This document shows positions 1-9,157 of a stretch of DNA of 64,000 nucleotides, one piece after another; position 1 is the first letter of the stretch, and each line of letters opens with the position of its first letter. The position numbers and the translations under genes are program-made. The notes below the pieces were generated by a model. The model had not been told where the DNA came from. It saw only the letters and a list, made by a program, of their open reading frames with translations, and did no database searches. Origin of the DNA: Solirubrobacter pauli (GTDB lineage: Bacteria; Actinomycetota; Thermoleophilia; Solirubrobacterales; Solirubrobacteraceae); the NCBI RefSeq assembly GCF_003633755.1, contig NZ_RBIL01000001.1:295426-359425 (forward strand), in the 5' to 3' direction.

Positions 1-606
1 GGCAAGGCCGATTTCTGCCGGCTCACCGGCGCCACCAACAACCAGAACAGCACCGCGCAATGCACCCTGAGCACCGGCTCCAGCTTCGGCCCGACGTCGA
101 CGAGCACGTTGCTCGATTGGGGCCTTGAGGCCGGGCGCGCTTGGACAGGAATCGGGTCTTTGCGCGTCGCGGTTTGCCCTGCCGGCAATCTCGGAAGTCC
201 ACCGAGCTGCGAGCTCGCGTCGTCCTCCTGCCCAGGCGGCATGGGGACGCCGCCGAACTGCGAACCCCCAACGCCGTCGTGTCCCGGCGGTCAGACGGGG
301 AGCCCACCCAAGTGTGTGACCGCAAGCGGACCACCTACGCAGCCCACGACCCGCTCCCCGGCGACGACGTTCGTGTACAAGGCGCGGCGCACCAAGGTCG
401 TGAACGTCAAGCTCGTGAAGGGCTGCTCGAAACGGTACCTGAAAGTCTCCGCGGAAGGGGTGAGCGTGACGGCCGTGAAGCGGCTAGCCCGGGGACGTTG
501 TCGCATCACGTTGCGGATCGAATCCTCAGCGAGTGGTACCCGGACGCTCTCGGTGAAGATGCCGCACCGGTCCCGACGAATGATCAAGACCATCCGTGTG
601 TCCTAG
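1..606 (+). CDS. C-terminal part of a secreted protein (5' end outside window)
   Basis: The frame is open from base 1, so this is the 3' end of a longer gene; about 201 residues are visible. The middle has three short Cys/Pro/Gly-rich repeats (pattern SPPxC...SSCPGG) of the low-complexity linker type. The last ~85 residues are basic and beta-rich (KTIRVS end), a style seen at the ends of other secreted proteins in this window such as those at 36141 and 39759. Probably a cell-surface or exported protein. No catalytic motif is visible and the N-terminal domain is missing. Confidence 0.6.
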   Translation, partial: GKADFCRLTGATNNQNSTAQCTLSTGSSFGPTSTSTLLDWGLEAGRAWTGIGSLRVAVCPAGNLGSPPSCELASSSCPGGMGTPPNCEPPTPSCPGGQTGSPPKCVTASGPPTQPTTRSPATTFVYKARRTKVVNVKLVKGCSKRYLKVSAEGVSVTAVKRLARGRCRITLRIESSASGTRTLSVKMPHRSRRMIKTIRVS

Positions 607-800
607 CCGCTGGCGGTCGCCTGCCAATGGGGCTTATGGCCCTCCCTTTCCCGCCCCGACATCAACGATAACCGTCCCAACCCTGCCTCGTCCGGCAGAG
701 CTAGCGAGGGCCTACCAAGCTCGGCCTCGGTCTCGGGAAAAGCACTGAGTCACGGAGGAAGTTCTGCGGCGCCGTACCTCAAGCCTGCGAGAGGCACCGG

Positions 801-1121
801 TCACGACGGCAGATCGATAACGCTACCCATCCAACCAGCAGAGGCTGCGAGCCGAGTGAGGACGATCGTGTACTCCTCGCGAACTATCGATCGATAGTCG
901 GGGTACCGCTGCTCGAGCCACATCAGAGCACCGGCGTCATCGCCTCGCATCTCGAACTCTTCGAACTCGTCCTTTTCCTCATCGCTCATGTCGAGCGCAA
1001 AACGCCTGCCGACTCGTGTTTCGAGCGTCTCGACGAACGCTCGAAGCGTCAATCCAGCAAGGTTTGCCGGCAACCGAGACAGGCCGACCTCAGCCAGCAG
1101 AGCGCGATCAATCCTGATCAT
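801..1121 (-). CDS. small acidic protein, DUF5663-like, coupled to the STAND NTPase gene
   Basis: 106 residues. The pattern is an N-terminal helix with a leucine/proline turn (LLAEVGLSRLP), then a segment LETRVGRRFA, an acidic helix rich in DEE, and WLEQRYPDYRSIVREE. This resembles the small DUF5663-type proteins (family recognised by pattern, not searched). Its start lies 14 nt inside the end of the upstream NTPase gene, so translation is probably coupled. Its role is unknown; a regulatory or inhibitor subunit of the NTPase is a reasonable guess. Confidence 0.6.
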   Translation of the reverse strand: MIRIDRALLAEVGLSRLPANLAGLTLRAFVETLETRVGRRFALDMSDEEKDEFEEFEMRGDDAGALMWLEQRYPDYRSIVREEYTIVLTRLAASAGWMGSVIDLPS

Positions 1122-4098
1122 GCGGATCCCTCTCTAGCGCCTGTTGCGTCGTCTCCTGAGACGCACCGTCGAGATCGAGCACCGCCGACACTGTCGCTGG
1201 AACGATCGAGTCGGCCATAGCGCGTCGCAAGAGCAGCGCGTCCATTGTCCGGGTCTCCAACGAGGTCCGCGACGGTGTTGCGGTCCAAAGTGCGGCTGCT
1301 CTCTCGGCTGCGAGCAGCTCATCGCATCTGCAAAAGATGATCGTGGCTTCCGCCGCGAGCGCCGCCTGCATGCGCGGTTGACCGTCAGCATGCTTCGCCA
1401 GTTCTTTATGGGCCTCCGAAGGCGACGGACCGAACGCGAGCCTTACTAGACGCCCGTATGAAGTCAACTCGTCGGGGCCAATACGCTCATCGACCTCGCT
1501 CAATCGACCAGCCACGATGAAAGCGAGGGCGAGTTCCGTGGCAAGCTCGCGGCGACGTTGTTCGCCGTACGCTGAAAGGTTTGACTTATCTCGCGCCATC
1601 CCAAAGCTCTCGGCAAGGAAGGCGATAGCCTCGTCGAGAAGCCCTTGACAGAGCAGCGCGCGACCTCGCCCCACAGCCCCACCGATCCAGTCGGGTGAGC
1701 GCGCCAGAGCCTCGCGGTAGAGGCGCTCCGCGTCGGCGAAGGCGCCTGTGCACGACAACGCATTGCCGAGCGAGTCCACGAAGGGGAGGTCGGTAAGATG
1801 GTCCGCGCGGCGTTCCATTAGCCGCGAAACGACACGCTCGCGGCTACCACTAAGCCCAAAGGCGCGAATCAGCACGCGAACGCCAACTGCCGCGCGCCCA
1901 GGGTTCACCGTCAGCAGTGCGGATAGGAGCTCGTCGGCTTGGGCCTCGCGCCCCTCCCTAGCTTGTCCGGACTCAGCCGCCGTCCAAGACGCTGAGTTCT
2001 CGAGGAGACGTAGCAGCGTATCCCCGATGCTCTCGCGAACAGGAGCGTCGTCCTCGATCTCCTGCAGCGGCCCTGCAAGGCCCAAGGCGATTTCTCCAGC
2101 AACGTCATCGAAGCCGTTGGTCACAAGCCACGCCGCTCGTAACGCGTCGAGGCTGACCCTTGCGTCTTGATCAAGCGCGAGCCGGCCGCGACGCGCGAGT
2201 CGGTCAATTTCATCGAAAGCGCGGCCGATCAACGGGGAGAAGGTCGCGTCCTGCCGGGCAGACGACACGATTGCCTTTTGCAGCGCACCGGCGTCGCGGT
2301 CACCAGCACCCAACGCTTCGGCGAGGAGCAGCGGGTAGGCGGCGCGTGCACAGGTGGACAAGGCGAGCTTCGCGGCCTGCCCAACTCGGCGCCGACCAAC
2401 GAACCACCCGCAGTCTCTGAAGACCGGACCGATCCAAGGAGCTGTCCAGGGCAAGCCCGTAAGCACATAGTTCACGGCCGCGACAATGCCTGCGTCGGTG
2501 TCAGACCACAGCTCCAGCGAGACTAGGTCCTGGATGTACTGCGTCCATTCCTCGCTCGCGCCGTGCGGCGACCCAGCGGGAGCACGTTGCAGCAGCCCTG
2601 CTCGCAGTGCCCCAGCAACCCGCGTTAAGACCGGGTCTGACTCAGCCGACTCGGCTAGGGCTTGCCTCAAGACAGCTCGCGCCGTCTCGTGTAGCGACGA
2701 CTTGCGCATGAAGCTGTAGCGTTTGGTTAGTTCAGCGACGGCGGAAGACGGCGAGTCAGCAGCCGCGCAGACGAGCTCTCGCGGGTACGTAGGCGGCGCA
2801 ATAGCGAGTGCGACGAGCAGGGGGTACGCGGTCTCGCCGCTCGGCAGTTTCGCGTCACGAAAAAGCACTGTGATGATGTCGGCGACATCCACGGCTCCGC
2901 CGCCCAGGACCTGCATCACCGAAGTCTCATCCTTCCAAGGGTCAGGCTCGCCCGCGAGTATTGCCTCGGCAACAGTCGCCGCCCACAATGGCAAGCCGCC
3001 GGATGCGTCCAGCACAGCTTCTACGACCCAACTCGGCGGTGACGATGGGAACCCGTGGAGAGCATCATGGTGCGCCCGAATCAGCTCCAAGACCTTGTTC
3101 CCGTCGAAGGGGCTCAGTTCCAAGTCAAGCGTTGACCCTGGAAAGGTCTCCAGGAACCTTGGAGCTTCTACCAAGGAACCGTCTTCCGAAGGAAGACGGA
3201 CGAGGCGACCGGCGAAGGTCAGGAGGAGTCGGCGATGGGCTCGAACCGCTGCAGTGTCGAAGAGCGCGACGATCCGCCGAAGAACCTCCGTGAGATTCTC
3301 CGCTTTATCGAACGCTATGAGGACTCGCTCGTTAGCGGAGCCGCATCCTTCAACGTACTCACGGAGAACCTCGGCAACGTACGCATCGAGGTCGGTTGCA
3401 ACAGCCGAATCCGCCTCGTCCAGCTCACCCTGCCGCCGTAGCGAAGCGATGACGTCCGTGACGGACGTCGCTCCAGCCGAAACGGCTTGCGCGCCGGCGA
3501 CAACGGCGTTAGTGGCGGTAGCGGCGAGTTGCCCGAAAGCAAGTTGTTCGACGGCCGCGGCACTGAAGAACCGTAAGCTCTCTGCAGCGAGCGACCGCAC
3601 GCTTGGCCACAGGGCAACAGTCGATTCGTCCGAATCTGGGGGAGGGCCGGCGAATCGCACCGCAGACCCGATGCGGTCAAGCCGGACTGCTGCCGCGCGA
3701 AGTGCCCGCTCCTGTACCGGTGTCCCCGGCAGCGCCCGGAGGAGGGCTGCGATCGGCGGCTGTGCCGGGAGTGCGGAGCAGTCAATAGAAAGCACCGTCG
3801 ACTGACTGTCTGATTGCAAGAAGTCTTCGGCAATAGTCTGCATGAGCGTAGTCTTGCCAATCCCGCCGAGACCGCGTACGAAGCAGACGTCGACCCCGGC
3901 CCCGGGTGGAGAACTACGGACGAACTCCTGGAATCGCTCGCGTTCATCGGAGCGACCGACGCACAAGTCGCGGGACTCAATCACCGTTCGCGACCTACGC
4001 GACAGCTCGAAGAGGCAAGGCCTGCGATCGGACGCGCCACGCGCGTCAGACGACACCGAGCACCCGCTCCGCGCTGTCGCGCGGAAGGGGCGCTCCAA
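1108..4098 (-). CDS. STAND-like P-loop NTPase with C-terminal TPR-like helical repeats
   Basis: Up to 996 residues. Walker A GLGGIGKTT lies at residues 76-84, and a Walker B-like VLIAFDKAE and a sensor-like LLLTFAGRL follow, as in AP-ATPase/STAND signalling NTPases. The C-terminal ~350 residues are Ala/Leu/Arg-rich helical repeats including TPR-like units (ADAERLYREALARSPDW). No effector domain is recognisable. The first 38 residues look non-coding in composition; GTG at 3984 is a likely true start (958 residues). STAND proteins with TPR sensors are common in phage defence and signalling; the position next to the integrase fits accessory cargo (inference). Confidence 0.7.
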   Translation of the reverse strand: MERPFRATARSGCSVSSDARGASDRRPCLFELSRRSRTVIESRDLCVGRSDERERFQEFVRSSPPGAGVDVCFVRGLGGIGKTTLMQTIAEDFLQSDSQSTVLSIDCSALPAQPPIAALLRALPGTPVQERALRAAAVRLDRIGSAVRFAGPPPDSDESTVALWPSVRSLAAESLRFFSAAAVEQLAFGQLAATATNAVVAGAQAVSAGATSVTDVIASLRRQGELDEADSAVATDLDAYVAEVLREYVEGCGSANERVLIAFDKAENLTEVLRRIVALFDTAAVRAHRRLLLTFAGRLVRLPSEDGSLVEAPRFLETFPGSTLDLELSPFDGNKVLELIRAHHDALHGFPSSPPSWVVEAVLDASGGLPLWAATVAEAILAGEPDPWKDETSVMQVLGGGAVDVADIITVLFRDAKLPSGETAYPLLVALAIAPPTYPRELVCAAADSPSSAVAELTKRYSFMRKSSLHETARAVLRQALAESAESDPVLTRVAGALRAGLLQRAPAGSPHGASEEWTQYIQDLVSLELWSDTDAGIVAAVNYVLTGLPWTAPWIGPVFRDCGWFVGRRRVGQAAKLALSTCARAAYPLLLAEALGAGDRDAGALQKAIVSSARQDATFSPLIGRAFDEIDRLARRGRLALDQDARVSLDALRAAWLVTNGFDDVAGEIALGLAGPLQEIEDDAPVRESIGDTLLRLLENSASWTAAESGQAREGREAQADELLSALLTVNPGRAAVGVRVLIRAFGLSGSRERVVSRLMERRADHLTDLPFVDSLGNALSCTGAFADAERLYREALARSPDWIGGAVGRGRALLCQGLLDEAIAFLAESFGMARDKSNLSAYGEQRRRELATELALAFIVAGRLSEVDERIGPDELTSYGRLVRLAFGPSPSEAHKELAKHADGQPRMQAALAAEATIIFCRCDELLAAERAAALWTATPSRTSLETRTMDALLLRRAMADSIVPATVSAVLDLDGASQETTQQALERDPHDQD

Positions 4099-4415
4099 GT
4101 CTTGACGTCATCCGGTGAGCTCGAAGAGATCCACATCGCGTCGATCAATGGGCAGCATACGCTTACCGATCCTGAGCGTCGACGGTACCCAACAGGACGG
4201 GAGCTCGGCCCAGCACGACGGACACACGTGGTTCTCGGAACGGGATGGAGGACGCGTCTACGTTTCAGACAGTTGTCGTAGTTCGCCGTTATCGCGCGTA
4301 CTCCGCCCGCGCGCTGCCGCGCCGTGGACCAGCGCGGGAACCGACCTGGCCCTCCGCGCGGCCGTTTCGAGCGGACTCCCCGAGCGCTTTACCTCAAGAG
4401 CGAGTGACGATGTGA
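4099..4415. other. intergenic region, divergent between NTPase and GntR regulator
   Basis: About 317 bp between divergently oriented genes. It should hold promoters for both, but I see no clear -35/-10 pair or strong dyad. No credible gene. Confidence 0.4.
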
Positions 4416-5147
4416 TTGCATCTGCGCGTGCGACTGCATCGGGCGGCGATGGCCGAGTTCGTGGAAGAGATTGTGTCCGGCCGCCTGAGGCCAGGAGATG
4501 CGCTTCCAACCGAGGTTGCGGTCGCCGAGCGATTCGGGATCAGCCGCGGCGTGGCGCGCGAGTGCGTGCGCGGGCTTGAGGAGCGCGGGCTCGTCTCGGT
4601 CCGACACGGCAGCGCGACGACCGTCAACACGCCCGAGCGATGGGACGTACTCGACGAGTTCGTCATCGGCTCAACGGTGGGCGGCCCGTCAGCAGCCGAG
4701 CGGATCGACAGCTACCTCGATACACGACGAGTCGCCGAACTCCACGCCACCGGGCTGGCGGCTGAACAAGCGACCGAAGACCAATTGGCGACGCTCGAGG
4801 ACCACGCTTCGGCACTCCGCGACGCCGCCGCCATGCGGAGCCGTCGCGAGCGCGACCGCAGTGTCATCGAAGCCTACGTGGCCTACCACTCAACGCTCGT
4901 GATCGCAGGCGCCAACGCGCCGATCGCGTCGCTGGTCAATCGAATTGTCGGCGCGCTCGCGACCGCCGGCTACCCGTTCGGAAGCCCTTCGTACTGGCGC
5001 TCGCGCGGCGCGAGCGATCACGACACCCTCAACGAGGCGCTCCGCCAGGGCGACTCGAACGCGGCTCGTATCGCGATCACTGCGCACCTCGACGAAGTCG
5101 AAGACGGCCTGCGAGCGCACGCGCGCCGCATCGCACGGTCCGCATAG
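4416..5147 (+). CDS. FadR-subfamily GntR transcription regulator (wHTH + FCD domain)
   Basis: 243 residues from a TTG start; ATG at 4449 would remove the first helix of the DNA-binding domain. The N-terminal winged helix is clear: FVEEIVSGRLRPGDALPTE, then VAERFGISRGVARECVRGLE and GLVSVRHGS. Residues ~90-235 are an all-helical FCD ligand-binding domain with the usual E/R/H pattern (RRVAELHATGLA, HSTLVIAGAN, HDTLNEALRQGD, ITAHLDEVE). Such proteins are dimeric repressors that respond to small acids, but no metabolic gene is adjacent, so the target is unknown. Confidence 0.85.
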   Translation: MHLRVRLHRAAMAEFVEEIVSGRLRPGDALPTEVAVAERFGISRGVARECVRGLEERGLVSVRHGSATTVNTPERWDVLDEFVIGSTVGGPSAAERIDSYLDTRRVAELHATGLAAEQATEDQLATLEDHASALRDAAAMRSRRERDRSVIEAYVAYHSTLVIAGANAPIASLVNRIVGALATAGYPFGSPSYWRSRGASDHDTLNEALRQGDSNAARIAITAHLDEVEDGLRAHARRIARSA

Positions 5148-5288
5148 GCGATGCGCACCGCAGCCCGCGGAGTACCGACGCGGTCTTACACGACGCGAAC
5201 CCCTCCGTAGTCGCTGCGCTAAGCCCAAGAGTGCCGCCGCGCCGATGCGTGTGTCTGCGCGCACAGCTGCTGAGCGACGCTCTGACTC

Positions 5289-7373
5289 GTGCGCCAGGGA
5301 ACGCAACTGACCGTCACGGGGTACGTCCGCGTGTCCCAGGTGGGGATGCGACGCGCGCCTCGGTTCATCTCGCCAGAAGTCCAACGCGAGGCGATCGAGC
5401 GCTGGGTGCGCACGCACCGCGCCCGTCTGACCGACGTGCTCGTCGAACTCGATGAGTCGGGAGCACGTGGCGATCGCCCCAAGCTCGGCCAAGCGCTTGA
5501 GCTGATCGAGACGGGCGCTTCGCAGGGGTTGATCGTCTACCGAGTGGCCCGCTTTAGCCGCTCGCTGGCTGACGGGGTCGCGATCATCAAGCGCGTCACC
5601 GCCAACGGCGGCGAGTTCTATTCCGCCGACGACGGGTTCGACACCAGCACCCGAAGTGGCCGGTTGATGCTGCACGTCTTGCTCTCGCTGGCCGAGTCCG
5701 ACATCGAGATCGTCCGAGACGGCTTCGAAGTCGCACACCTGAAAGCCACCGCGCGCGGCGCCTACCAAGGCGCCTACACACCGCTCGGATACCGCCTTAC
5801 GCGCGCTGCCAAGCTGCGCCCAGACCCGCGCACCGCGTCGATCGTCACCGAGCTCTTCCAGCGACGCGCTCGCGGAGAGTCCGTCGCCAGCCTCTGCCGA
5901 TGGCTCGAACAACAGCACGTGCTGACTCCCAAAGGCAACCCCGGCTGGAAAGACGGCACACTGCGCTACCAGTTCACCCGCCGCGTCTACCTCGGCGAGA
6001 TCAGCTGGAACGGGCACGTGCACGAAGGCGCCCACCCCCCGCTTACCGATCCGGACACCTGGCACGACGCCCAACAGCCACGTCAGCGCAGCATCGACTG
6101 GAGCCCGCGCCCATCGCTGCTGTCGGGACTGGTGCGCTGCGCCAGCTGCAGCATGGTCATGAGCCCCATCCGCAGCACCAGCCGCCACCCCGAGATCGTC
6201 AATCACTACCGCTGCCGGGCGATCAGCGCCGGAGGCGCCTGCCCCGCCCCCGCCAGCATCACCACCCAATACCTCGAGCCCTACGTCGAAATCGCCATCC
6301 TCGAGGTGCTCCGGCGACGCAGACGCGCCCCACAAGCCGCGCTCGAAGCCGCACAACACACCCTCGACCGCGCAGAACGAGACCTGGCCAAATACCGCGA
6401 CAGCCCACGAGTCCTGCACGTGCTCGGCGAAATGGACTTCGCCGCCGGCCTGCAAATCCGCGCCGACCGCGCCCGCGATGCCCGCGCACACCTCGCCGCC
6501 GTCCGCGCGCGATCACGGCTGCACGCGCTCCCACCCACCGAGCACATCGAAGCTCATTGGGCCGACATGCCCATCAGAGCCCGCCACGAGATCATCCGCG
6601 CCGTCCTGGATTGCGTGTTCGTCAAACCAGGCCGCCTAGACGTCGAAGAACGCGTGATCGTCTGCCCGCACGGCACCGCCCCCACGCGCCTCCCCCGCGC
6701 CGGCGACAACCACAGCCGTGCTCGTCCCTACACACCGCCCAAAAGCCTTCCTACCGCGACAGCCCAACGTTCGGCATACCTCTGGTCCAGGACGCGTATC
6801 GAACGCGAACTGCGCCAGTTCCTACGAGGCCGTAACCGATGGCCGTCACGAGACGAGTTCCACGCCGCTGGCTACAGACGCCTGCAGACCAACGTCGTCC
6901 TCGGCGACGGCGAGCACTATTGGGCGCTTCGCACTCACACCCCCATCGACAACCACGACGCCGTGGCGCCTTGGACCGAGCGCCGCATCCGCGAGACGCT
7001 TGTGCTCTATCTCGCCGACAAGCACAGCTGGCCAACCTTCGCCCAGTTCTCCCGCGACGGCATGCAGTCGCTCCGCTACGCCCTTATTGAGACCGGCGGC
7101 GTGCGCGCCTGGCAAAACCTCTTCCCACACCCTGCCGAACGCCGCAATGATCGCCGAGAGTCAGGCTGGGACGAAGGCCAGATCCGCACCGAGCTAACTT
7201 CCCTACTTGCAGGAAGGGCCCGCTTTCCCACGCGACGCGAGTTCGCGGACGCCAATCAGGAGCGGCTCTATAGCGCCCTCATTCGACACGGCGGCGTGAG
7301 CCAATGGGCCCGCGAGTTCGAGCTCCCCACGGCCCGCCCGCGAGATGAACCCCCGTCCGGACGGCGCCCTTAG
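5289..7373 (+). CDS. large serine recombinase (integrase) with three C-terminal repeats
   Basis: 694 residues, GTG start. The N-terminal resolvase fold has the catalytic serine in GYVRVS (Ser16), the arginine loop in YRVARFSRSLADG and a LMLHVLLSLAESD helix. A recombinase domain (GYRL..., VYLGEISWNGHVHEG) and a zinc ribbon (CASCSMVMSP ... YRCRAISAGGACPAP) follow, then a coiled-coil helix. After residue ~510 come three ~50-residue units of the form W-x-x-x-x-I-R-x-E-L ... FP/WPTR-x-EF ... LxxALIxxGGVxxW, which typical integrases lack. They look like extra helical DNA-binding units. It probably integrates and excises this element by itself or with a directionality factor. Confidence 0.9.
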   Translation: MRQGTQLTVTGYVRVSQVGMRRAPRFISPEVQREAIERWVRTHRARLTDVLVELDESGARGDRPKLGQALELIETGASQGLIVYRVARFSRSLADGVAIIKRVTANGGEFYSADDGFDTSTRSGRLMLHVLLSLAESDIEIVRDGFEVAHLKATARGAYQGAYTPLGYRLTRAAKLRPDPRTASIVTELFQRRARGESVASLCRWLEQQHVLTPKGNPGWKDGTLRYQFTRRVYLGEISWNGHVHEGAHPPLTDPDTWHDAQQPRQRSIDWSPRPSLLSGLVRCASCSMVMSPIRSTSRHPEIVNHYRCRAISAGGACPAPASITTQYLEPYVEIAILEVLRRRRRAPQAALEAAQHTLDRAERDLAKYRDSPRVLHVLGEMDFAAGLQIRADRARDARAHLAAVRARSRLHALPPTEHIEAHWADMPIRARHEIIRAVLDCVFVKPGRLDVEERVIVCPHGTAPTRLPRAGDNHSRARPYTPPKSLPTATAQRSAYLWSRTRIERELRQFLRGRNRWPSRDEFHAAGYRRLQTNVVLGDGEHYWALRTHTPIDNHDAVAPWTERRIRETLVLYLADKHSWPTFAQFSRDGMQSLRYALIETGGVRAWQNLFPHPAERRNDRRESGWDEGQIRTELTSLLAGRARFPTRREFADANQERLYSALIRHGGVSQWAREFELPTARPRDEPPSGRRP

Positions 7374-7600
7374 GGTTGCCCCCTGTATACCGAGCCTTCG
7401 CCACCGGTAGAAAAATTGGTCGGCCGCGGTGAGGGGTTCAAAGCTTCGAGGAAGCGCTCCGCAATGCAGGGTGCCTTCGCCGAGCCTCTGCAGGCTTGTT
7501 CGGCCCGGTGCCTCGCCGAGCGGTGCCGTGGCTGTGGTTGCCGTGGCAGTGGGAGAAGACGCCCTTTGCCAACGATCTACACATCCAGTACGGTCAGATC

Positions 7601-8128
7601 GTGAGCGTCTCTGATCGCGCCATCTACCCCGGTCAAGCCGACCGGGTGGTCGACGCAATCAAGGCCTCGGCCGATGTGGAGTTCAACATCGCTGAGCGAC
7701 TGAGCGGCAAGGCTCGACAGGCCTTCGCGCTTGCCGCCGGCATGTTTACGGTCGCCCAAGCGGTGGCGCTCGGCGCTTTCCGACCAGGCAACGTCAACAC
7801 GGTCGAAGCTCGCTGGATCCTTGGTTTCGCGCTTGCAGCGGTCATCGCACTCGCCGCAGCTGCCCTGACCACGGTCAAGGCAGACGCCACAGTGGTATCC
7901 GGCGACCTATCGCTTGATTTGCTCGAGGATGAGTTGAACCTCGCGTATACCGGCGACCAAGACGTGGTTGGTCGTATCGGGACGTACTACCTCGGCGTCG
8001 TGCGCTCTCGCCGCGAAGCCAACACAGTGCGACGTCGCTGGTACCGCCGCGTTCGCGTTTGCGTCGTCGTGTGCATCACCGCAATTGTCAGCGAGCTCGT
8101 CGTCTCGCTGGCGGCTCGAATGGCATGA
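7601..8128 (+). CDS. small membrane protein with three predicted TM segments
   Basis: About 175 residues from GTG 7601. The frame is open further upstream (to 7496), but that part looks non-coding and no good ribosome-binding site was found, so the start is uncertain. Hydrophobic segments are FALAAGMFTVAQAVALGAF, ILGFALAAVIALAAAAL and VCVVVCITAIVSELVVSLAA. The acidic stretch LLEDELNLAYTG and the basic run RRRWYRRVR flank the last segment. The layout resembles small membrane effectors or their partners, but no family is recognised. The stop overlaps the start of the next gene (ATGA). Confidence 0.55.
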   Translation: MSVSDRAIYPGQADRVVDAIKASADVEFNIAERLSGKARQAFALAAGMFTVAQAVALGAFRPGNVNTVEARWILGFALAAVIALAAAALTTVKADATVVSGDLSLDLLEDELNLAYTGDQDVVGRIGTYYLGVVRSRREANTVRRRWYRRVRVCVVVCITAIVSELVVSLAARMA

Positions 8129-8466
8129 GCACGGGCGATGACACTTCACGCGCGGGCAACGAGCCCGTTCTCCCAGACCCTCAAGCGAACGACGCCTCCG
8201 CCGCGCCGGCATCGCCCCGCCACGTCGATAGATCTCCCTTCGCCCATGTCGACAGACACGGGCCGGAGCGACGCTTCGTCTCAGCAACCGACGACCAGCT
8301 GGCCCGCCAAGAGTTCTCCCGACGCGCGCGCAGCGAGCGACCGCACGACTCGTCTCTCAAATGGTCACCTCATGCAGGGCTTCCCGCTCGCCGGACGGGT
8401 TCTCGAATCGTTCTGGTCCTCACGCTCCTTGCGCTTCTGGCACTGCTCATCCTGATGTTGCTCTGA
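8125..8466 (+). CDS. tail-anchored small membrane protein
   Basis: 113 residues. The ATG overlaps the preceding TGA, so the two genes form a coupled pair. The first ~85 residues are polar and probably disordered (Ser/Arg/Pro/Asp-rich). The last 20 are a single hydrophobic helix (IVLVLTLLALLALLILMLL) ending at the C-terminus, the signature of a tail anchor. Function unknown; the pairing suggests it works with the three-TM protein. Confidence 0.55.
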   Translation: MSTGDDTSRAGNEPVLPDPQANDASAAPASPRHVDRSPFAHVDRHGPERRFVSATDDQLARQEFSRRARSERPHDSSLKWSPHAGLPARRTGSRIVLVLTLLALLALLILMLL

Positions 8467-8730
8467 ACGGCCGTACCGCTGCAACTGTGCTGCTGCAGCA
8501 CTGACGCCCCCCTTTGCTTCTCGCCCGAACGCTGCGGGCCACACCGGGGCGCCGCGCCCGGGTGGCTCGCGCGTAGCGACGATCCGGGCTGCTGTAGAGA
8601 CGACCGGGTCGCTCGCGATACACCCAGGTTTCATAACGCGACGCACACGACGAGCCCGGCCCTCCGCGCGAGGCCAGGACCAACACAGGCTCGGCGAGCT
8701 GTCCATGGCCGACGTTTCGCGCGTCACCCA

Positions 8731-8770
8731 CGCCAAAAACCTGGGACAGCAGCTTGTCTGCGCCTCCTAG
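8731..8770 (+). promoter_or_regulatory. element-specific promoter, copy 1 (GGGACA / CCTCCTAG)
   Basis: An A-rich stretch (CCAAAAACC) is followed by GGGACA at 8743-8748, 14 nt, and CCTCCTAG at 8763-8770. The ATG of the HTH gene lies 33 nt after the first G of GGGACA. The position matches -35/-10 elements with the transcript starting at the ATG. Confidence 0.75.
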
Positions 8771-8775
8771 TGGTC

Positions 8776-8979
8776 ATGAGCAACCTCACATCCCTGCCCG
8801 CCCTCCCCCTCGACCAGCCCCTTCTGAATGCCAACGACGCAGCCGGGCTGCTGGCCGTGCGACCGAGCTGGATCTACGAGGCCGTCCGCTCCGGTCAGCT
8901 GCCCTGCCTGCGCATCGGCCGCCACATCCGCTTCACACGAGCGATGCTCGAAGCGTGGCTTGCCGAACAGTGCTCCTGA
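8776..8979 (+). CDS. excisionase-family HTH DNA-binding protein
   Basis: 67 residues. The MerR/excisionase-type helix-turn-helix is clear: LNANDAAGLLAVRPSWIYEA, then SGQLPCLRIGRHIRFTRAML and EAWLAEQ. ATG 8776 was chosen over the in-frame GTG 8770 because the conserved promoter places the start there and leaves no room for a ribosome-binding site, so the mRNA is probably leaderless. It could be the directionality factor for the serine integrase 1.4 kb upstream or a regulator of transfer genes. Confidence 0.8.
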   Translation: MSNLTSLPALPLDQPLLNANDAAGLLAVRPSWIYEAVRSGQLPCLRIGRHIRFTRAMLEAWLAEQCS

Positions 8980-9025
8980 CGCAAACACCGAGCGAGCGCA
9001 ACACGCCGCATAGGACGGACGACTC

Positions 9026-9062
9026 TAGTCGTTCCCCTAATCGTTCGCCCCCCGAACGACTA
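9026..9062. repeat. inverted repeat (TAGTCGTTC / GAACGACTA)
   Basis: 9-bp perfect arms at 9026-9034 and 9054-9062, with a second nested dyad CGTTCG/CGAACG (9042-9047, 9053-9058). No U-tract. Possible operator or protein-binding site in the gap between the HTH gene and the replication-relaxation-like gene. Confidence 0.6.
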
Positions 9063-9105
9063 CACGCGCCCCGATCCCCCGTCCAGAGCTGTTTCTGGCC
9101 CGATC

Positions 9106-9157
9106 GAAAATCCGACCACCCGCACCCACCGGAGTGATTGAGGGTGGTCGGATTTTC
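9106..9157. repeat. 16-bp perfect inverted repeat
   Basis: GAAAATCCGACCACCC (9106-9121) is repeated in inverse orientation at 9142-9157 across a 20-nt loop. Each arm ends in TTTTC on its own strand, so it could terminate in both directions. Length and perfection also fit an origin or binding site. Confidence 0.65.

Noticed and set aside
4890-6491. 533-codon minus-strand frame opposite the regulator and integrase
   Set aside because: Composition is that of an antisense of high-GC coding DNA, with no motifs; the plus-strand genes have clear family signatures.
5900-6835. 311-codon plus-strand frame inside the integrase
   Set aside because: Arg/Pro/His-rich shadow of the integrase frame; the integrase motifs (GYVRVS, zinc ribbon) are in the other frame.
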